The notes under the pieces are model-generated. The model saw nothing but the letters and a program-made list of their open reading frames with translations, had not been told where the DNA came from and made no database searches. From positions 1 to 22,986 of the forward strand of contig CAAGLF010000049.1 in NCBI GenBank assembly GCA_900770705.1: a stretch of 22,986 nucleotides of DNA. Reading direction: 5' to 3'. The stretch's first letter is position 1. Each line of letters begins with the position of its first letter. The position numbers and the translations under genes are program-made. The DNA comes from Bacteroidaceae bacterium (GTDB lineage: Bacteria > Bacteroidota > Bacteroidia > Bacteroidales > Bacteroidaceae). Shown here piece after piece: positions 1-6,043 of the stretch.

Positions 1-46
1 GCGGAACACCCCGGCAGAAATCTGAGTTTCTGCCGGGGTGTTCCGC
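1..46. terminator. Perfect 20-bp hairpin at the window edge, probable terminator
   Basis: Bases 1-20 and 27-46 are exact reverse complements, separated by the six-base loop TCTGAG. The arm begins GCGGAACACC and may extend beyond the left edge. On the plus strand the stem is followed by TCTTTGG, a weak T stretch; on the minus strand the tail lies outside the window. It sits downstream of the minus-strand genes at 127-198 and 240-536, so it could end that unit, end a gene entering from the left, or do both. The structure is seen directly; its role as a terminator is inferred. Confidence 0.65.
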
Positions 47-126
47 TCTTTGGACGAGGGGCCTCTGCTTGGTAAGGGGGAAGCGTTTTGAGGGGGCGGG
101 ACGAGGGGATTTTGCACCGTCGTGGC

Positions 127-198
127 TTATTCTTTGCCCTTGGTCGTATATCTGAAGATATCCCAAAGCACCCACAATAACAATAGAGTGAACAGCAT
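127..198 (-). CDS. Candidate 23-residue small membrane protein with strong Shine-Dalgarno
   Basis: This short ORF starts with ATG at 198-196 and stops with TAA at 129-127. The first 15 residues, MLFTLLLLWVLWDIF, are almost wholly hydrophobic and aromatic; the rest is polar and ends in KGKE. That is the shape of a single-span small membrane protein with a charged cytoplasmic tail. Directly upstream, on the coding strand, lies AAAGGAGGACACACTATG: a full AGGAGG seven bases before the start. Such a site is uncommon in this phylum, and none of the neighbouring genes has one, which argues that the ORF is translated. It lies 41 bases downstream of the 98-residue membrane protein on the same strand and could share its transcript. 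No family is recognised. A small regulatory membrane subunit or a type I toxin-like peptide are both possible; a chance ORF is not excluded. Confidence 0.45.
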   Translation of the reverse strand: MLFTLLLLWVLWDIFRYTTKGKE

Positions 199-239
199 AG
201 TGTGTCCTCCTTTCTTTTGTATAGCTTGAAAAAACAGTT

Positions 240-536
240 TCAGCGGCGTCTGTTCCACTGGTTGGCACAGCTCAGCGCGGCAACTGTCGTCCAAAGCAGC
301 AGGATGAAGCGCAGCGGCAAGGATATGTCGACCGGAAGCAGCAGTACCGCGAAGGCCGTCTGTACGTGGAGCAGGTGAAGCGTCTGTACGGGCGTGATGC
401 GCTCTCCGAGCAGGTCGCTGTAGAGGCCGGTCAGGCCCTGCAGCCAGTTTGAAGAGCTCAAAAGCGAGAATAGGGAGGTGTGCGTCGGACGTCTGGACGT
501 CAGAGGGGTATCAAGGGAGACTTCTTTCTTAAGCAT
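240..536 (-). CDS. Small hydrophobic protein, uncharacterised (98 residues)
   Basis: The protein has a short polar N-terminus followed by hydrophobic segments (roughly residues 56-67 and 72-88) and a basic end, NRRR, suggesting a small inner-membrane protein. The middle carries a GERITPVQTLHLLHVQ stretch that resembles small uncharacterised Bacteroidales proteins I have seen, but I cannot name the family. An ATG at 575 is in frame, but a promoter-like TTCCTTTGCACC overlaps it (573-580), so the start at 536 is preferred; it follows an A/T-rich leader without Shine-Dalgarno, normal for this phylum. It lies downstream of the WYL regulator on the same strand, separated by 67 bases that include the candidate promoter, so it is probably transcribed on its own together with the 23-codon ORF. 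Function unknown. Confidence 0.6.
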   Translation of the reverse strand: MLKKEVSLDTPLTSRRPTHTSLFSLLSSSNWLQGLTGLYSDLLGERITPVQTLHLLHVQTAFAVLLLPVDISLPLRFILLLWTTVAALSCANQWNRRR

Positions 537-538
537 AG

Positions 539-570
539 CCGTAAAAAAATGAATGATTAATGTTTTACGG
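539..570 (-). promoter_or_regulatory. 8-bp stem-loop directly before the start of the 98-residue gene
   Basis: CCGTAAAA (539-546) pairs exactly with TTTTACGG (563-570) around a 16-base A/T-rich loop. The stem ends two bases from the ATG at 536. If transcription starts near 566, the stem would form nearly all of the 5' leader and could affect ribosome access. It could instead be a weak terminator for the WYL regulator that ends at 604. The pairing is seen; the role is inferred. Confidence 0.3.
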
Positions 571-572
571 TG

Positions 573-580
573 CAAAGGAA
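573..580 (-). promoter_or_regulatory. Candidate Bacteroides-type -7 element for the 98-residue gene
   Basis: On the minus strand this reads TTCCTTTG followed by CACCG, seven of eight bases matching the TAnnTTTG consensus of the primary sigma factor of Bacteroidetes, with the common TTTGCACC continuation. No clear TTTG is seen at the -33 distance. The expected start of transcription, near 566, lies downstream of the in-frame ATG at 575, which supports choosing the 536 start. Confidence 0.4.
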
Positions 581-603
581 AGGAGGAAATGTGACAGGAT
601 GCG

Positions 604-1512
604 TCACACGCGGAATTTTTGTGTTAAATCTTCAATCCTATGTCGGAGATAGCGCTGAAAGTCGGGTGAGTCTACTACTTCTATGTCGTCGGAGAGGCCG
701 AGTACGAAGCGTCCCACGCCCTTGAAGCTGCACACTTGGGTCGTGAGCAGCCAGCGTCCGTCGTTTTGCAGGCGCAGTTCCCGCTCGGCCGATGGACATT
801 CTTCGAGCAGCAGGCTCTTGGCAAGCGGCCCCAGCAACAGTTTTACCTTGAAGCGCGTTGTGCCGGAGAAGTGGAAAAGGTCGGTGAAGAAAGGTTCGTG
901 CTGGTCTTTGTGACTCCAGAGGAGGTCGAGCATTTCAACGCCCTTGGCGCGGCTGATCTTGAAGGTCTTGTTCATTTTTGTTTCGACCTCGTAGCACCTG
1001 ACTTCGGTGTTCGCGTTCAAAAACAGGTAGGGCTCTACCACGCGGTCGCAAATCTTGTTGCTGCTGGGCGAAGTGTAGTCGCGCAGGACGCACAGGCGCT
1101 CCAGCTTGACGGCTTCGAACAGCGTACTGAGGTTGCGCGCGATGTGTTCGTCCACTCCGTGTTTCGCCAGGACATTGAAATCGTACAGGCCGGACAACTT
1201 CTCCCGCAAGTGGCGCACCTGCGGTGAATTGTCGTGCACGGAGTTCAGAATACTGTTGATGGTGATGGCCTCGTCTTCGGTGAAGTGAATCCTTTCGGTG
1301 ATTTCCCTGAAGAAAGGTGAGCTTTGGTCAATACGGTAGCGCGTGCCTTTTTTCAGAACTACGAAGCCCATCTGCCGGAACGCCTCGATATATCGGTATA
1401 TGGAGCGCCTGCTCATATGTAGCTGCTTGCTGATGTCTTCTATCCCTAAGAGGCGATTCTGTGTCAGCAGGACCATCAGACGTAGCTGTCTGTCAAATTT
1501 TTCTAATTCCAT
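604..1512 (-). CDS. WYL-domain transcriptional regulator with N-terminal HTH
   Basis: A 302-residue regulator. Residues about 5-60 form an HTH_11-like winged helix: FDRQLRLMVLLTQN, then GIEDISKQLHMSRRSIYRYI as the helix-turn-helix, then a GFVVLKKGTRYRI wing. Residues about 135-200 hold a WYL-like domain (RLCVLRDYTSPSS, VEPYLFLNANTEVRCYEV, KTFKISRA), and a C-terminal extension domain follows to the end. WYL domains are known as ligand-sensing modules, often for nucleic acid or nucleotide effectors, in regulators of defence, DNA damage and metabolism; the effector here cannot be read. There is no adjacent DNA-repair or phage-defence gene to suggest a target. The gene faces away from rlpA across a gap of about 550 bases that holds repeat array A. 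The start at 1512 gives the HTH its usual position at the very N-terminus. Confidence 0.85.
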   Translation of the reverse strand: MELEKFDRQLRLMVLLTQNRLLGIEDISKQLHMSRRSIYRYIEAFRQMGFVVLKKGTRYRIDQSSPFFREITERIHFTEDEAITINSILNSVHDNSPQVRHLREKLSGLYDFNVLAKHGVDEHIARNLSTLFEAVKLERLCVLRDYTSPSSNKICDRVVEPYLFLNANTEVRCYEVETKMNKTFKISRAKGVEMLDLLWSHKDQHEPFFTDLFHFSGTTRFKVKLLLGPLAKSLLLEECPSAERELRLQNDGRWLLTTQVCSFKGVGRFVLGLSDDIEVVDSPDFQRYLRHRIEDLTQKFRV

Positions 1513-1567
1513 AGATTTTCCCTTGTTCGCGGCAGGCGGCGAGCTTGTTTGCCGTGCAAAACCAGCG

Positions 1568-1575
1568 CGAAGTTA
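1568..1575 (-). promoter_or_regulatory. Possible -7 element for the WYL regulator
   Basis: On the minus strand this reads TAACTTCG followed by C, seven of eight bases to TAnnTTTG, 56 bases before the regulator's start codon. No convincing TTTG is found at the -33 distance, so this is a weak call from position and a partial match. Confidence 0.3.
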
Positions 1576-1630
1576 GCATAAATCTCCCGTATAGCGCTCG
1601 TTGTCGTGTGTATTTAGGATGTTTTAACCA

Positions 1631-1735
1631 CTACCTCGGCGTTAGGAAAAATTTCTGCCGCAGAAATTTAAATTATCTCCGAGGTAATTTTCCTTTTCTC
1701 AGAGGAAGTTTCGGCCTTCTACGAGGAAGGAGAAA
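1631..1735. repeat. 21-bp-unit array A (five units, 105 bp)
   Basis: Five consecutive 21-base units begin at 1631, 1652, 1673, 1694 and 1715. Each has a GC-rich quasi-palindromic core and an A/T flank; the cores read CTACCTCGGCG, TTTCTGCCGCAGAAA, TTATCTCCGAGGTAA, TTTTCTCAGAGGAAG and CCTTCTACGAGGAAGG. Unit 2 is a near-perfect palindrome, ATTTCTGC and GCAGAAAT around one base. The array lies in the divergent gap between the WYL regulator and the rlpA promoter, which begins 44 bases beyond its end. Periodicity and core pattern match arrays B, C and D. No ORF of credible coding character is seen in the 1513-1778 gap. Confidence 0.85.
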
Positions 1736-1778
1736 CGACCTCAAACAGATGTTAAAGTGGTGAGAATGAAGTGAGAAG

Positions 1779-1810
1779 TTTGTTCGTTACAGAAAAAAGT
1801 CGTACCTTTG
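1779..1810 (+). promoter_or_regulatory. Bacteroides-type promoter for rlpA
   Basis: TTTG at 1779-1782, then 20 bases, then TACCTTTG at 1803-1810, followed by CACCC. Both boxes match the known -33/-7 consensus of the Bacteroidetes primary sigma factor exactly and the spacing is standard. Transcription should begin around 1817, leaving a leader of about 245 bases before rlpA. Confidence 0.75.
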
Positions 1811-2062
1811 CACCCGAATTCAAGGCCGCGCCCCTACGTCTTGACTTTGTGATAGCCCGTTTTCTGTGTGCTATCCGCAGGCGTTGCGGCCATTTTATTA
1901 ACTTCACGAGGCGTCGGGAATTCTTTTGCACCGCACTTCTTTCTACACGGACGTCGGGAACGTCCGACGGGTGCCCCGACCGGCAGATGGCCGGCTTTCT
2001 CAGGACTCGCAGACAAGCACTTGCTTTCTCCTCCATCGCAACCTCGTGGCAAATACTACGGA
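1811..2062 (+). other. Long 5' leader of rlpA, about 250 bases
   Basis: This stretch lies between the rlpA promoter and the chosen start codon. It can form a small stem GGACGT/ACGTCC (around 1949-1965) and an overlapping GTCGGG/CCCGAC pairing, so alternative folds are possible. An in-frame extension exists to 1868, but its residues look non-coding and would hide the signal peptide that begins at 2063. A weaker promoter-like TTCTTTTGCACC at 1921-1932 could shorten the leader. I recognise no riboswitch class. Confidence 0.35.
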
Positions 2063-2689
2063 ATGAATTTTAGAAATATCATTATTATTCTGATTTCTCT
2101 CGTTTCTGCTGTTGTCGGAAACGATGTCTCTGCGCAGTCGCAGAAGGGTAATGCAACGTACTATGGTCATAAATTCCACGGACGCCGCACAAGCGACGGC
2201 TCCCGCTATCACCGCGACAGTCTGACGTGTGCACATCGTACGCTTCCCTTCGGCACATTTGTAAAAGTAAGGAACTTGAAAAATAATAAGGAGGTGGTAG
2301 TGAAAGTGACCGACCGCGGGCCTTTCCGTCGGGGTGCCATTATCGACCTCAGCTACGCCGCTGCCGAAGAAATCGGTATGGTAAGCAGCGGTGTGCAGCC
2401 TGTAGAGATTGCCCAGGTCTCTGGTCCGGACGCCTTGAACGGCAACGGAAAGTACGATGTAGGCATTCCTGAAATCCAGTTGGCCGACCCGGTTGCGGGC
2501 AAGTATTATACGCTGAAGGATCTCAGGGAGCAGGCGCCCGTCGACCGCGAATTGGCGCGCCAGGAGGCTGCCCGGCATCTTCACCCCAGCTATTTGAATA
2601 CGATTCAGAAAGAAATTCGCTACAAGGTGCTCGAAGAGGAGCGCCTGGCCAACGCCGGTAAGGCGCAGGTCAAAGGTAAGCGAAAATAA
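2063..2689 (+). CDS. rlpA: RlpA-like septal lytic transglycosylase, DPBB domain
   Basis: A 208-residue exported protein. Residues 1-24 are a signal peptide (hydrophobic IIIILISLVSAVVG, likely cut near VSAQS). Residues about 29-115 are the double-psi beta-barrel of the RlpA family: GNATYYGHKFHGRRTSDGSR, then DSLTCAHRTLPFGTFVKVRN, then KVTDRGPF and IIDLSYAAAEEIGM. The aspartate and histidine of the DSLTCAH segment match the catalytic region described for Pseudomonas RlpA, which cleaves peptidoglycan strands lacking stem peptides at the septum. There is no C-terminal SPOR domain; instead a charged, probably helical tail of about 70 residues ends the protein. No lipobox cysteine is seen. The start at 2063 is chosen because it begins the signal peptide. 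It stands alone between its own promoter and a strong terminator. Confidence 0.85.
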   Translation: MNFRNIIIILISLVSAVVGNDVSAQSQKGNATYYGHKFHGRRTSDGSRYHRDSLTCAHRTLPFGTFVKVRNLKNNKEVVVKVTDRGPFRRGAIIDLSYAAAEEIGMVSSGVQPVEIAQVSGPDALNGNGKYDVGIPEIQLADPVAGKYYTLKDLREQAPVDRELARQEAARHLHPSYLNTIQKEIRYKVLEEERLANAGKAQVKGKRK

Positions 2690-2736
2690 AAGGCCGGAAG
2701 AGCCGAGAGTCCCTCGTGGTAGAAAGCCGAAAAAAG

Positions 2737-2786
2737 GCGGGAGGGCTGTGTCCGACGGAGATCAATCCGCGACACAGCCCTCCCGC
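2737..2786. terminator. Bidirectional terminator between rlpA and DUF1634 gene
   Basis: A perfect 16-bp stem (2737-2752 with 2771-2786, arm GCGGGAGGGCTGTGTC) with further CGGA/TCCG pairing inside. On the minus strand the stem is followed by CTTTTTTCGG, a good T tract, so it fits best as the end of the permease-DUF1634 unit stopping at 2814. On the plus strand it follows rlpA by 47 bases with a weaker TCCTTTCT tail. The two convergent units probably share it. Confidence 0.85.
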
Positions 2787-2813
2787 TCCTTTCTGTGTAT
2801 GTCGGCGGCCTTC

Positions 2814-3206
2814 TCAGGCGGCCCCGCCGAGCGAATTGAGCAGAATAACGGAGAACACGATGGCTGTAATGGCGGCGTAGAGCCAATCGTGCTCCTGCAG
2901 GAAGTCGAAGAAGGAAAGTACGACGCGCAGGATGGGCGTGAGTATCAGGGCGATAACGCCTAGTTGTATCCAGCCGGCAGCTTCGCCCCGGCCGACGCTG
3001 CGGAGGATGCCCGTCAGCGTGGTGTATTCCTCGGGATGTGGTGCGTTGTAGTCGAATGTCGTGTAGTCTTTCATCGTCTCTCCACCGTGTCGGGCCAGGT
3101 AGATAGCGCCTCCGACAAAGGCAATGGCGCATGCCACGGTGACGCCCCAGCGCAGGGTGTTGCCGATGAGAAGTTTTATGTCGTGCTTGGGATTTGGGGT
3201 GTTCAT
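2814..3206 (-). CDS. DUF1634 membrane protein, partner of the TSUP permease
   Basis: A 130-residue membrane protein with three probable helices: residues about 14-38 (LRWGVTVACAIAFVGGAIYL), about 78-97 (WIQLGVIALILTPILRVVLS) and about 107-127 (WLYAAITAIVFSVILLNSL). This layout, and the LTPILRVVLSFFDFLQEHDWLY stretch split between helices 2 and 3, fit the DUF1634 family. In many bacteria DUF1634 genes sit directly after a TauE/SafE-type permease gene, as here with a 52-base gap, so the two products may act together in the inner membrane. The biochemical role of the family is not established. It is the last gene of its unit; the shared terminator begins 28 bases beyond the stop codon. Confidence 0.82.
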   Translation of the reverse strand: MNTPNPKHDIKLLIGNTLRWGVTVACAIAFVGGAIYLARHGGETMKDYTTFDYNAPHPEEYTTLTGILRSVGRGEAAGWIQLGVIALILTPILRVVLSFFDFLQEHDWLYAAITAIVFSVILLNSLGGAA

Positions 3207-3258
3207 ATTGTATTGTTTTTCGAAGCGAGTGGGTCGGGTGAGGCCGGCGGAGTTCCGT

Positions 3259-4095
3259 TTAGAACTGTCCCGTCAGTCCCTGGTATATCATATTGATGGC
3301 TACCAGCAGGATAGCTATGCTGAATATGCGGCGAAGCATACTTACCTTCATCTTTTTTAGCAGGCGGGCGCCGGAAAGCGCTCCGAAGAGCACGCCTATC
3401 ATTACGGGGCAGGCCATTCCGGGCTCGATGTTGCCCCTTTGTATGTATACTACGGCGGAAGCGCAGGCGGTGACGCCCATCATAAAGTTGCTCGTGGTGG
3501 TGCTGACCTTGAAGGGCACCTTCATAATGCCGTCCATCGCGATAACCTTGAGTACACCGCTGCCGATGCCGAGTATGCCGGAGAGCGCGCCGGCAACGAG
3601 CATTATGCTGAAGCCGCCGCCTACGTGTCGCAGCTGGTAGGCCTTCATCGTCCCGTCTTTCTGCGGCCAGGTGCCGAAAAGCTTCAGCTTGCGGGCCATT
3701 TCGGAGCCCTGGATGCCGTCGTGGTCGGACTTGCGGCGCTGCTGCATTGCTGCCGTGAGTACGAGTACGCAGCCGTAGATGACGGCTATCGTGTTGTTGT
3801 TGAAATAGATGGCCACGGCTGCGCCTGCCACGGCGCCAATCGTTGTGGCTATCTCCAGAAACATACCAAGTCGCACGTTCGTGATGCCTTCTTTCACGTA
3901 GGCGCTGCCGGAGCCGCTGCTGGTGGCGATGCTCGACACGAGCGCCGCTCCTACGGCATAGTGGAAGTCGACGCCGAAGCCAAGCGTGAGCAGCGGGATG
4001 ATGACAACGCCGCCGCCCAGCCCCGTCAGCGAGCCGAGCAGGCCTGCGCAGTAGGCGCCGAGCAGCAGAATGAGTGTAAAAGTAAGGATGGTCAT
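3259..4095 (-). CDS. TSUP (TauE/SafE/YfcA) family membrane permease
   Basis: A 278-residue integral membrane protein of the TSUP family (PF01925), whose members are thought to move sulfite, sulfonates or other anions. The N-terminal helix ends in the typical GSLTGLGGGVVIIPLL signature (residues about 20-35), and the second half repeats it as SGILGIGSGVLKVIAM, the internal duplication expected for the family. Eight or so hydrophobic segments are visible. The substrate cannot be read. An open frame continues upstream to 4518 through repeat array B and would add 141 residues, but those are low-complexity, lysine- and alanine-rich and would bury the membrane start; a promoter-like TACCTTTG at 4145-4152 also lies inside that extension. 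The ATG at 4095 is therefore preferred. It is followed by the DUF1634 gene and is probably co-transcribed with it. Confidence 0.87.
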   Translation of the reverse strand: MTILTFTLILLLGAYCAGLLGSLTGLGGGVVIIPLLTLGFGVDFHYAVGAALVSSIATSSGSGSAYVKEGITNVRLGMFLEIATTIGAVAGAAVAIYFNNNTIAVIYGCVLVLTAAMQQRRKSDHDGIQGSEMARKLKLFGTWPQKDGTMKAYQLRHVGGGFSIMLVAGALSGILGIGSGVLKVIAMDGIMKVPFKVSTTTSNFMMGVTACASAVVYIQRGNIEPGMACPVMIGVLFGALSGARLLKKMKVSMLRRIFSIAILLVAINMIYQGLTGQF

Positions 4096-4144
4096 AATCT
4101 TTATGCCTGAAGAATGGTTTGCAGTGTGGGGGATGAAGTGGCTG

Positions 4145-4152
4145 CAAAGGTA
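4145..4152 (-). promoter_or_regulatory. Perfect Bacteroides-type -7 element for the TSUP-DUF1634 unit
   Basis: On the minus strand this reads TACCTTTG followed by CAGCC, an exact TAnnTTTG match, 50 bases before the TSUP start codon. The -33 TTTG is not evident at the usual distance. It lies between the coding start and array B, so the array would lie just upstream of the core promoter. Confidence 0.55.
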
Positions 4153-4187
4153 CAAAGAAATTGTAAACCGTCTTGCCGTGCGTCCGA

Positions 4188-4345
4188 TTTTCGTGGCGAA
4201 AAGGCGGGTGGCGGCCGGGCGTTCTCTTTTCGCAGCGGAAGTAGAAACTACCTCGGCGAAAGTTTTTCTTTTCGCGGCAGAAATTTTTCTTTTCGCCGAG
4301 GTTTTTCCGCGTAGCTTCGTGGGGCCTTCTACGACGAAGGCGGCT
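4188..4345. repeat. 21-bp-unit array B, four regular units plus flanking degenerate ones
   Basis: The regular core is 4227-4310: four units starting at 4227, 4248, 4269 and 4290, with cores TTTTCGCAGCGGAAG, CTACCTCGGCGAAAG, TTTTCGCGGCAGAAA and TTTTCGCCGAGG. A unit-like TTTTCGTGGCGAAAAGG lies upstream at 4188, out of phase by three bases, and CCTTCTACGACGAAGG lies at 4325-4340 after a 14-base gap; the latter is nearly identical to the last unit of array A. Units 2 and 4 pair perfectly over 12 bp (ACCTCGGCGAAA at 4250-4261 with TTTCGCCGAGGT at 4291-4302), with unit 3 as the loop. The array is in the divergent gap between the TSUP permease and inositol-phosphate synthase. Nothing else is recognised in 4346-4586. 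Confidence 0.82.
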
Positions 4346-4586
4346 GCTGTGCGCGGCAGGGCGTCCGGCAGGTTTCCGCCCCGGAAATTTATAAATAATT
4401 TTGTCTTGTCCCAGCCTGTCGCCCCTGTCGGCAGATATCCGGTTACGAGCCTTCTTCCGGGTGGGAGGTTGAGGCCGGGAAAGCGGCTTTTGGGTGTGCG
4501 TTTGTGGTTGTCTCGCACCGGAAATAGGGCGGAAATGCACTTTATTAGGCCAAAAGTTCAGTTTTGCGGGAAAAAAGAAGCGGATA

Positions 4587-4619
4587 TTTGCAGAAAAAGA
4601 AAAACTTTTTGTAATTTTG
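4587..4619 (+). promoter_or_regulatory. Bacteroides-type promoter for inositol-3-phosphate synthase
   Basis: TTTG at 4587-4590, 21 bases, then TAATTTTG at 4612-4619. Both boxes match the Bacteroidetes consensus exactly. Transcription would begin near 4626 and leave a leader of about 78 bases, A/T-rich near the start codon. Confidence 0.65.
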
Positions 4620-4703
4620 GGGTTTCCAAGCGTATCTTCCGGCTGAACGGAGGACATCAACCTGTGAATTTATACGAAAACCTTTTAATAAACCAAGTTA
4701 AAA

Positions 4704-5996
4704 ATGAAACCTGCAGAGGGAAAATTAGGTGTGATGTGCGTCGGTCTTGGCGCAGTCACCACTACATTTATGACTGGCGTGCTGATGGCACGCAAAGGGT
4801 TGGCAAAACCCGTCGGTTCGATGACGCAATACGACAAGATTCGCGTAGGTCGCGGAGCCGACAAGCGCTATTTGCATTACGGAGACATCATCTCCCTGAC
4901 CAAACTCGATGATATCGTATTCGGAGCCTGGGATGTGTATCCCGCCAACGCCTACGAAAGCGCTGTCAACGCCGAAGTGCTCAAGGAGAAGGACATCAAT
5001 CCCGTGGCAGACGAACTGAAGGCCATCAAGCCCCTTACGGCTGCTTTCGACAAGAACTATGCAAGCCGTCTGGACGGTGATAACGTGAAGAACTGCGCCA
5101 CCCGCTGGGAGATGGTCGAAGCTCTGCGCAAGGACATCCGCGACTTCAAGGAGCAGAACGGCTGCGCACGCATCGTAGTCATTTGGGCTGCTTCGACTGA
5201 GATATATGTGCCCGTCGATGAGGCCGTGCATGGTTCCTTGCCCGCCCTTGAGGCCGCGATGAAAGCCGACGACCGCGAACATATCGCCCCCTCGATGTGC
5301 TATGCCTATGCCGCGCTCAAGGAAGGCGCCCCCTTCATTATGGGTGCCCCCAACACGACGGTCGATATCCCCGCTATGTGGCAGTTGGCCGAAGAAACGA
5401 AGATGCCTATCGCCGGTAAGGACTTCAAGACCGGACAGACGCTTGTCAAGAGCGGCTTCGCACCGATTATCGGCACCCGCTGTCTTGGCCTGAGCGGCTG
5501 GTTCTCTACCAACATCCTCGGAAACCGCGACGGCCTCGTGCTCGACGAACCCGCAAACTTCCGCACGAAGGAAGTAAGTAAGCTCTCGACGCTCGAAAGT
5601 ATCCTCGTGCCCGAAGAACAGCCCGACCTTTACACCGACTACTACCACAAAGTGCGCATCAACTACTATCCTCCCCGCAATGACAACAAGGAAGGATGGG
5701 ATAACATCGACATATTCGGATGGATGGGCTATCCTATGCAGATTAAGATCAACTTCCTCTGCCGTGACTCCATCCTGGCAGCTCCGCTCTTGCTCGACCT
5801 CGTGCTGCTGAGCGACGCCGCAGCCCGCGATGGCCGTTATGGCACGCAGCGCTTCCTCTCCTTCTTCCTCAAGAGCCCCATGCACGACTACGAAAACGGA
5901 GAGATTCCTGTCAACCACCTCTTCCAGCAGTATGTAATGCTCAAGAACGCCATCCGCGAGATGGGCGGATACGAAGCCGACGAGGAGATAGACTGA
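4704..5996 (+). CDS. Inositol-3-phosphate synthase
   Basis: A 430-residue enzyme of the myo-inositol-1-phosphate synthase family, which uses NAD to convert glucose 6-phosphate to 1D-myo-inositol 3-phosphate in the cytoplasm. The N-terminus has a Rossmann motif (VGLGAVTTTFMTGV, residues about 13-26). The catalytic half shows the family's TGQTLVKSGFAPII, the LSGWFSTNILGNRDG segment and, near residue 354, RDSILAAPLLLDL, matching the conserved DSxLAAPLxxDL motif. Length and these motifs fit the short bacterial type rather than the longer eukaryotic one. In Bacteroides this enzyme is known to supply inositol for inositol phosphorylceramide-type lipids. Here no inositol-lipid synthase or phosphatase gene adjoins it. 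It has its own promoter and is followed by a terminator hairpin 47 bases beyond the stop. Confidence 0.92.
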   Translation: MKPAEGKLGVMCVGLGAVTTTFMTGVLMARKGLAKPVGSMTQYDKIRVGRGADKRYLHYGDIISLTKLDDIVFGAWDVYPANAYESAVNAEVLKEKDINPVADELKAIKPLTAAFDKNYASRLDGDNVKNCATRWEMVEALRKDIRDFKEQNGCARIVVIWAASTEIYVPVDEAVHGSLPALEAAMKADDREHIAPSMCYAYAALKEGAPFIMGAPNTTVDIPAMWQLAEETKMPIAGKDFKTGQTLVKSGFAPIIGTRCLGLSGWFSTNILGNRDGLVLDEPANFRTKEVSKLSTLESILVPEEQPDLYTDYYHKVRINYYPPRNDNKEGWDNIDIFGWMGYPMQIKINFLCRDSILAAPLLLDLVLLSDAAARDGRYGTQRFLSFFLKSPMHDYENGEIPVNHLFQQYVMLKNAIREMGGYEADEEID

Positions 5997-6043
5997 CAAT
6001 TCGCGTGTGAATAAACTTCGCACCATCCCCGAAAAATACTATG

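Noticed and set aside
86..114. Plus-strand promoter with TTTG and ATTTTGCACC near 86-114
   Set aside because: Spacing between boxes is several bases too short for the Bacteroidetes consensus and no plus-strand gene follows.
736..1227. 163-codon plus-strand ORF opposite the WYL regulator
   Set aside because: It is the antisense shadow of a clear HTH-WYL gene, has no recognisable domain and no promoter.
1868..2062. 65-codon N-terminal extension of RlpA
   Set aside because: It would place the signal peptide inside the protein; the residues look like untranslated leader.
3203..4660. 485-codon minus-strand ORF overlapping the TSUP gene in another frame
   Set aside because: It is arginine- and histidine-rich, has no membrane character and overlaps a frame with the TSUP signature motifs.
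4725..6026. 433-codon minus-strand ORF opposite inositol-3-phosphate synthase
   Set aside because: Antisense shadow of a well-conserved enzyme; composition is rich in histidine and valine in the way such shadows usually are and no domain is seen.
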